Shown here piece by piece: positions 57,145 through 60,000 of a DNA stretch of 60,000 nucleotides. A program made the translations under genes and the position numbers. The notes beneath the pieces were generated by a model that was not told where the DNA came from, searched no databases, and saw only the letters and a list, made by a program, of their open reading frames with translations. Location: NCBI GenBank assembly GCA_905221605.1, contig CAJNDS010002328.1:188001-248000 (forward strand). The letters are read 5' to 3'. This stretch comes from Symbiodinium natans. Lineage: Eukaryota; Sar; Dinophyceae; Suessiales; Symbiodiniaceae. Position 1 is the stretch's first letter; every line of letters starts with the position of its first letter.

Positions 57145-57734
57145 CTGTGCACACAAAGGGGCACAGTGAACCAATGATGCATGGCATGCACAATTTCGGG
57201 CTCCAATCTCCCCACCTCGCACTTCAAAACGCTGCTTCAGGGAAGACCGACTCCAATCCGAAGCCCACGCCGCTTGTGCTTTCGTTGCTCTGGTGGCCGG
57301 GACTCCTCACGAGGAATACATCCGACAAGGCAGTGCAAAGCAGAACTTGGAGGCATGAGAAGGTCCAAGGATGCGAAACTGCTAAAGCGGTCTATTGGAG
57401 CTCAGCAGCAGCTTTGTCAAGACTTTGGCTCTCTTGCAACATGAAAAACATGTGCGCACAACACTTACAGTATAGACAAGCCTACTTGTAGCTAAAGGTT
57501 CATTCATATGGGCTGGCATGGCAATCAAGAACAAAAGCTTGCGTGCACAAGGCGCAAGTCTTCATGCCGTCCAAAGATGAGCCCGATGTGCTCATCGGAA
57601 GAGTAGTTGACACCTCTGCTGGTTCATGGAAGCTACGGCAGCTACGGGCAGCGGGTGAGCGCGGAATATGCCATCGGCTGAAGCTTCTCGAACCTTGCCT
57701 CGCTTGGCTTCATCCTGCCTCCCTCATAAACATT

Positions 57735-57830
57735 TTCTACATAGATATCTACATATATAAATGTACATGTGTATATATATGTGCATTGTTTACATACATG
57801 TATATATATGTACATATTTATATACCGTCC
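57735..57830. repeat. ATATACATGT microsatellite
   Basis: TATATACATGTATATATATG-type repeat. Confidence 0.85.
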
Positions 57831-57966
57831 AGCTGAAGTAAAGAAACCGCTCCTTTTCTAGCTACATCCCAGGAGCCAGTGAGAATCGAGATCTGCTCCT
57901 TCATCTGGCGAAGCCTGAAGCGATTTCTCGTGAAGTGCGAGTGAGTCAATGAGGTATGAAAATGGA

Positions 57967-57997
57967 TCCTAATATATATATATATATATATATATAT
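57967..57997. repeat. (AT)n dinucleotide repeat
   Basis: About 14 AT units. Confidence 0.95.
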
Positions 57998-58214
57998 GTC
58001 ACACTGTTGGGACCAAGTCGCTCGACCTCCACATAGGCCTGGAATTTACCTTGCGATATCAGAGCTTGACATTCAGGGCAAACTACCCAAGTCCTGCGAC
58101 GGACACTCGTTGCATCGCTAGCAGCTAGGTTGACTCTTGAGGCGGCATGCTTCCCGGATCTTACAGTGACCAGGCAACGACTGAACGATCGAAAACGGAG
58201 CTCAGATCAGCCAC

Positions 58215-59612
58215 CCTGGTTTCGAATCAGCCACTGCTGGTCATTGATGATCCTCAGCTTGATCGTCTGTCGTGTGATGTCGTTGACCATAGTTCGCGGG
58301 GCATGGGCCGGTCTCTGCCGAGCGGCTTCCCGACGTCCATAGCCGTGGCTTGGCCACGCAGCCGCAAGCAGCCCAAGAGAAACCTTGGCTACTGGTGAGG
58401 ATGGAGCGAGCTCCAGCCTTTTGGGGCCGACGCAACACAGCCACAGATCCCCCGCAACTGTAGCCACAAACCTTTGCGAACGCCCATAGGGCACAAAACG
58501 TATCCCTAACCGATTCTCCACAAACAAGATGTGGCCGGGAGGTATCTTGGCAGCGCTAATCCAATTCAGGGGGCTCCTCGATCTCCACCGCCCCACCAGA
58601 ATCCTCATCCAGCAGTTTGAAGAAAGACCACGCATCCTTGGGAGGAAAGCTTCTCGTAGTCTACCATTTGCTTAGGAGCCCACAAAAATAATACAAAAAA
58701 ACACAAAATAAGAATCTGTATATTGCCTTTATAAGGAAGAAGAACATTTTGTGTTTTTGGGGGGTTCTGAAGCACATAATAGCTGTTTCTGTTGCTCTTT
58801 CAGCAATTGGTGGGGCAACTGGTGGGGCAACTGATGGGGGGCAACTGATGGGGGGGCAACTGATGGGGCAACTGATGTGTCATCTGACTGCATGCGCGCG
58901 TCAGTGTTTTGAGAACCTGCCACATGTGCAAAGTTGGTTTTGCGATGCTTCGCGGGTCCCACATTTGTGCTATTTAGGATACAAGAGTAACAAAGTATAA
59001 CTGCCATGGCTGGAGCTCCTCTATTCATGGTCAGCATAACAATTTGACTGAATCCACGAGTCCTCGAAATTCCGTGTGCACTGATGCGATTGATGCGTTA
59101 TTGCGAACATGCAGTGATTTGAACTCGTCAAAGATTGCCAAGGACGCGTCTCTACTTCTGAGATCATCTGGGGCCCTCCGTTGGGCGGGGCCTTGCATGT
59201 CTCCTCCACCCTTTTGCCCGATCTTGAAACAAAGTGTCCTTGCCTGTCGACACCTCTTCAATCATCTGCCCCACTTTTGATTTAGGCTTGGGTGCTGACT
59301 ATGTGCTTATGTGCGAGAATGAAAGAGTACTGCAACAGAACAGCCCATACGGGCTCTGCACTCCAACCCGCACAAGCCTTGATGCATTCGGGTTGCCCAC
59401 ACGTCCAAGCCCAGCGTCTGGAAATACTCTTTCACCTTGCAACTCCATGTACGTTGGTGTTCTGCATAAACGACCGCTTTCCCAAATGTCCCATGAGTAC
59501 AAGGGTGCCTGCACTTGAACAAGATCGCTGCTACTTCCATCAGCCTCGCTGCCCACCAGGCCTCAGCACACTTAATCTTCTCCCGGAAAAGGTCGAAGGT
59601 GATGACGCCATC
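58215..59612 (-). CDS. Ion-channel-type protein, C-terminal tandem EF-hand region
   Basis: Five minus-strand exons join in frame: 59572-59612 (DGVITFDLFREKI), 59403-59442 (CKVKEYFQTLGLD), 58575-58636 (DAWSFFKLLDEDSGGAVEIE), about 58332-58383 (FLLGCLRLRGQATAMDV) and about 58215-58266 (ending LRIINDQQWLIRNQ). Joined, they give two EF-hands and the LLDED..EIEEF..GCLRLRG..A.DV..DQ.WLI pattern found after the pore domain of dinoflagellate voltage-gated cation channels; EF-hands there sense calcium. The second loop is intact (D1, D3, E12); the first has D5, G6, I8 but Leu at position 12. Introns: 59443-59571 GT-AG, 58637-59402 GT-AG, 58384-58574 GC-AG. The last junction is approximate. The membrane part should lie above 59.6 kb and past the window end; a protein kinase or other EF-hand protein cannot be wholly excluded. 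Confidence 0.72.
58800..58880. repeat. GGGGCAACTGATG minisatellite in channel intron
   Basis: Five to six imperfect copies of a GGGGCAACTG(ATG) unit, inside the 766-nt intron of the channel gene. Confidence 0.85.
59045..59185 (-). CDS. Possible additional exon inside the long channel intron
   Basis: Minus reading DDLRSRDASLAIFDEFKSLH then ASIASVHTEFRGLVDSVKLL is clearly protein-like and helical. However, the flanking exons (59403 and 58636) join in frame without it, so it is either an alternative exon, part of another transcript, or chance. Confidence 0.35.
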
Positions 59613-59689
59613 CTATTCCACTGTGGTGTTTGTGAGGAACCGTGCCACACGTGTCCCACATGCTCCGGACTCCCACGAGCCTCTGCTCC

Positions 59690-59990
59690 GAGATGGGAGA
59701 ACAAGGCCCGGATCTTTACCAAGTGGGCCTGCTCATGGCATGCGGCGAGATTGAATACTGATGTTGTCGGGGAATGTATGGGGGATCCAAGGTTTTCTGC
59801 CGAGGGCCTCTTTGTTCGACAGGATCGCATGCACCTTCGACGCGTGGTCGTTCTGTGCCCCATCGATGGCACTTTGGCAAAAGACCTGCAGCCCAAAGCT
59901 GCAACTAAATTTTTCCCTACGAAACATGAGGACACGCAAGCAAGAAGCACTACACCATGGCGTCAACACCCACGCTTGTCCATGATTCAA
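59690..59990 (-). CDS. Possible upstream exons of the channel gene
   Basis: Minus readings SAIDGAQNDHASKVHAILSN then KEALGRKPWIPHTFPDNISI, and VKIRALFSHLGAEARG nearer 59700. The plus strand is also open through this stretch, so the strand is not proven. The half EF-hand loop at 59612 needs an upstream exon supplying its first acidic residues, and this is where it should be. Confidence 0.35.
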
Positions 59991-60000
59991 TTGCTTGGGG

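Overview
This window looks like nuclear DNA from a photosynthetic, probably peridinin-containing, dinoflagellate. Four things point there. (1) A psaC-like gene (photosystem I iron-sulphur subunit) at 44.2-45.1 kb on the minus strand is broken into four exons, so it is nuclear; in peridinin dinoflagellates psaC is known to have moved from plastid to nucleus. (2) The introns I can place through protein similarity use GT, GC or GA at the 5' end and AG at the 3' end, usually with AG|G at the acceptor, and several carry short direct repeats across the two splice sites. (3) Interstitial TTTAGGG-type tracts are scattered through the window. (4) A channel-type tandem EF-hand tail at 58.2-59.6 kb resembles the large dinoflagellate ion-channel family. 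No rRNA, CRISPR array, bacterial operon or clear spliced-leader gene was seen. 

Layout: almost every believable exon is on the minus strand, which fits the one-directional gene arrays of dinoflagellates. From low to high coordinates: 0-2 kb nothing clear; 4.1-7.05 kb a polytopic membrane protein candidate with an inverted-repeat element (6376-6878) in one intron; 10.0-10.4 kb two exons of a metallophosphoesterase; 13.6-14.3 kb a membrane protein with VPxGVxPGQ repeats; 16.9-29.1 kb a very large gene coding a Pro/Ala/Lys-rich repeat protein, whose 3' half is a recent tandem amplification of a three-exon cassette; 32.2-32.6, 39.2-39.6 and 41.5-41.9 kb further exon clusters of unknown function; 44.2-45.1 kb psaC; 47.4-48.1 kb an inverted-repeat element sitting in an AT microsatellite; 48.9-49.3 kb a tyrosine-recombinase relic; 49.9-51.5 kb fragments of non-LTR retrotransposons; 55.6-56.0 and 57.1 kb unassigned exons; 58.2 kb to beyond the window end the EF-hand channel gene. 

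Much of the rest is simple sequence: ATACT/AATATAC arrays (30.2-31.3 kb), AGC/GGC (40.5 kb), TAT/TAC triplets (42.1-43.1 kb), a 1.1 kb AT-only tract (52.1-53.2 kb) and degenerate CCCTAAA (46.8-47.1 kb). The genes do not form one pathway. Protein calls rest on motifs read by eye and on splice signals; exon ends marked approximate could move by several codons, and transcript data would settle them.
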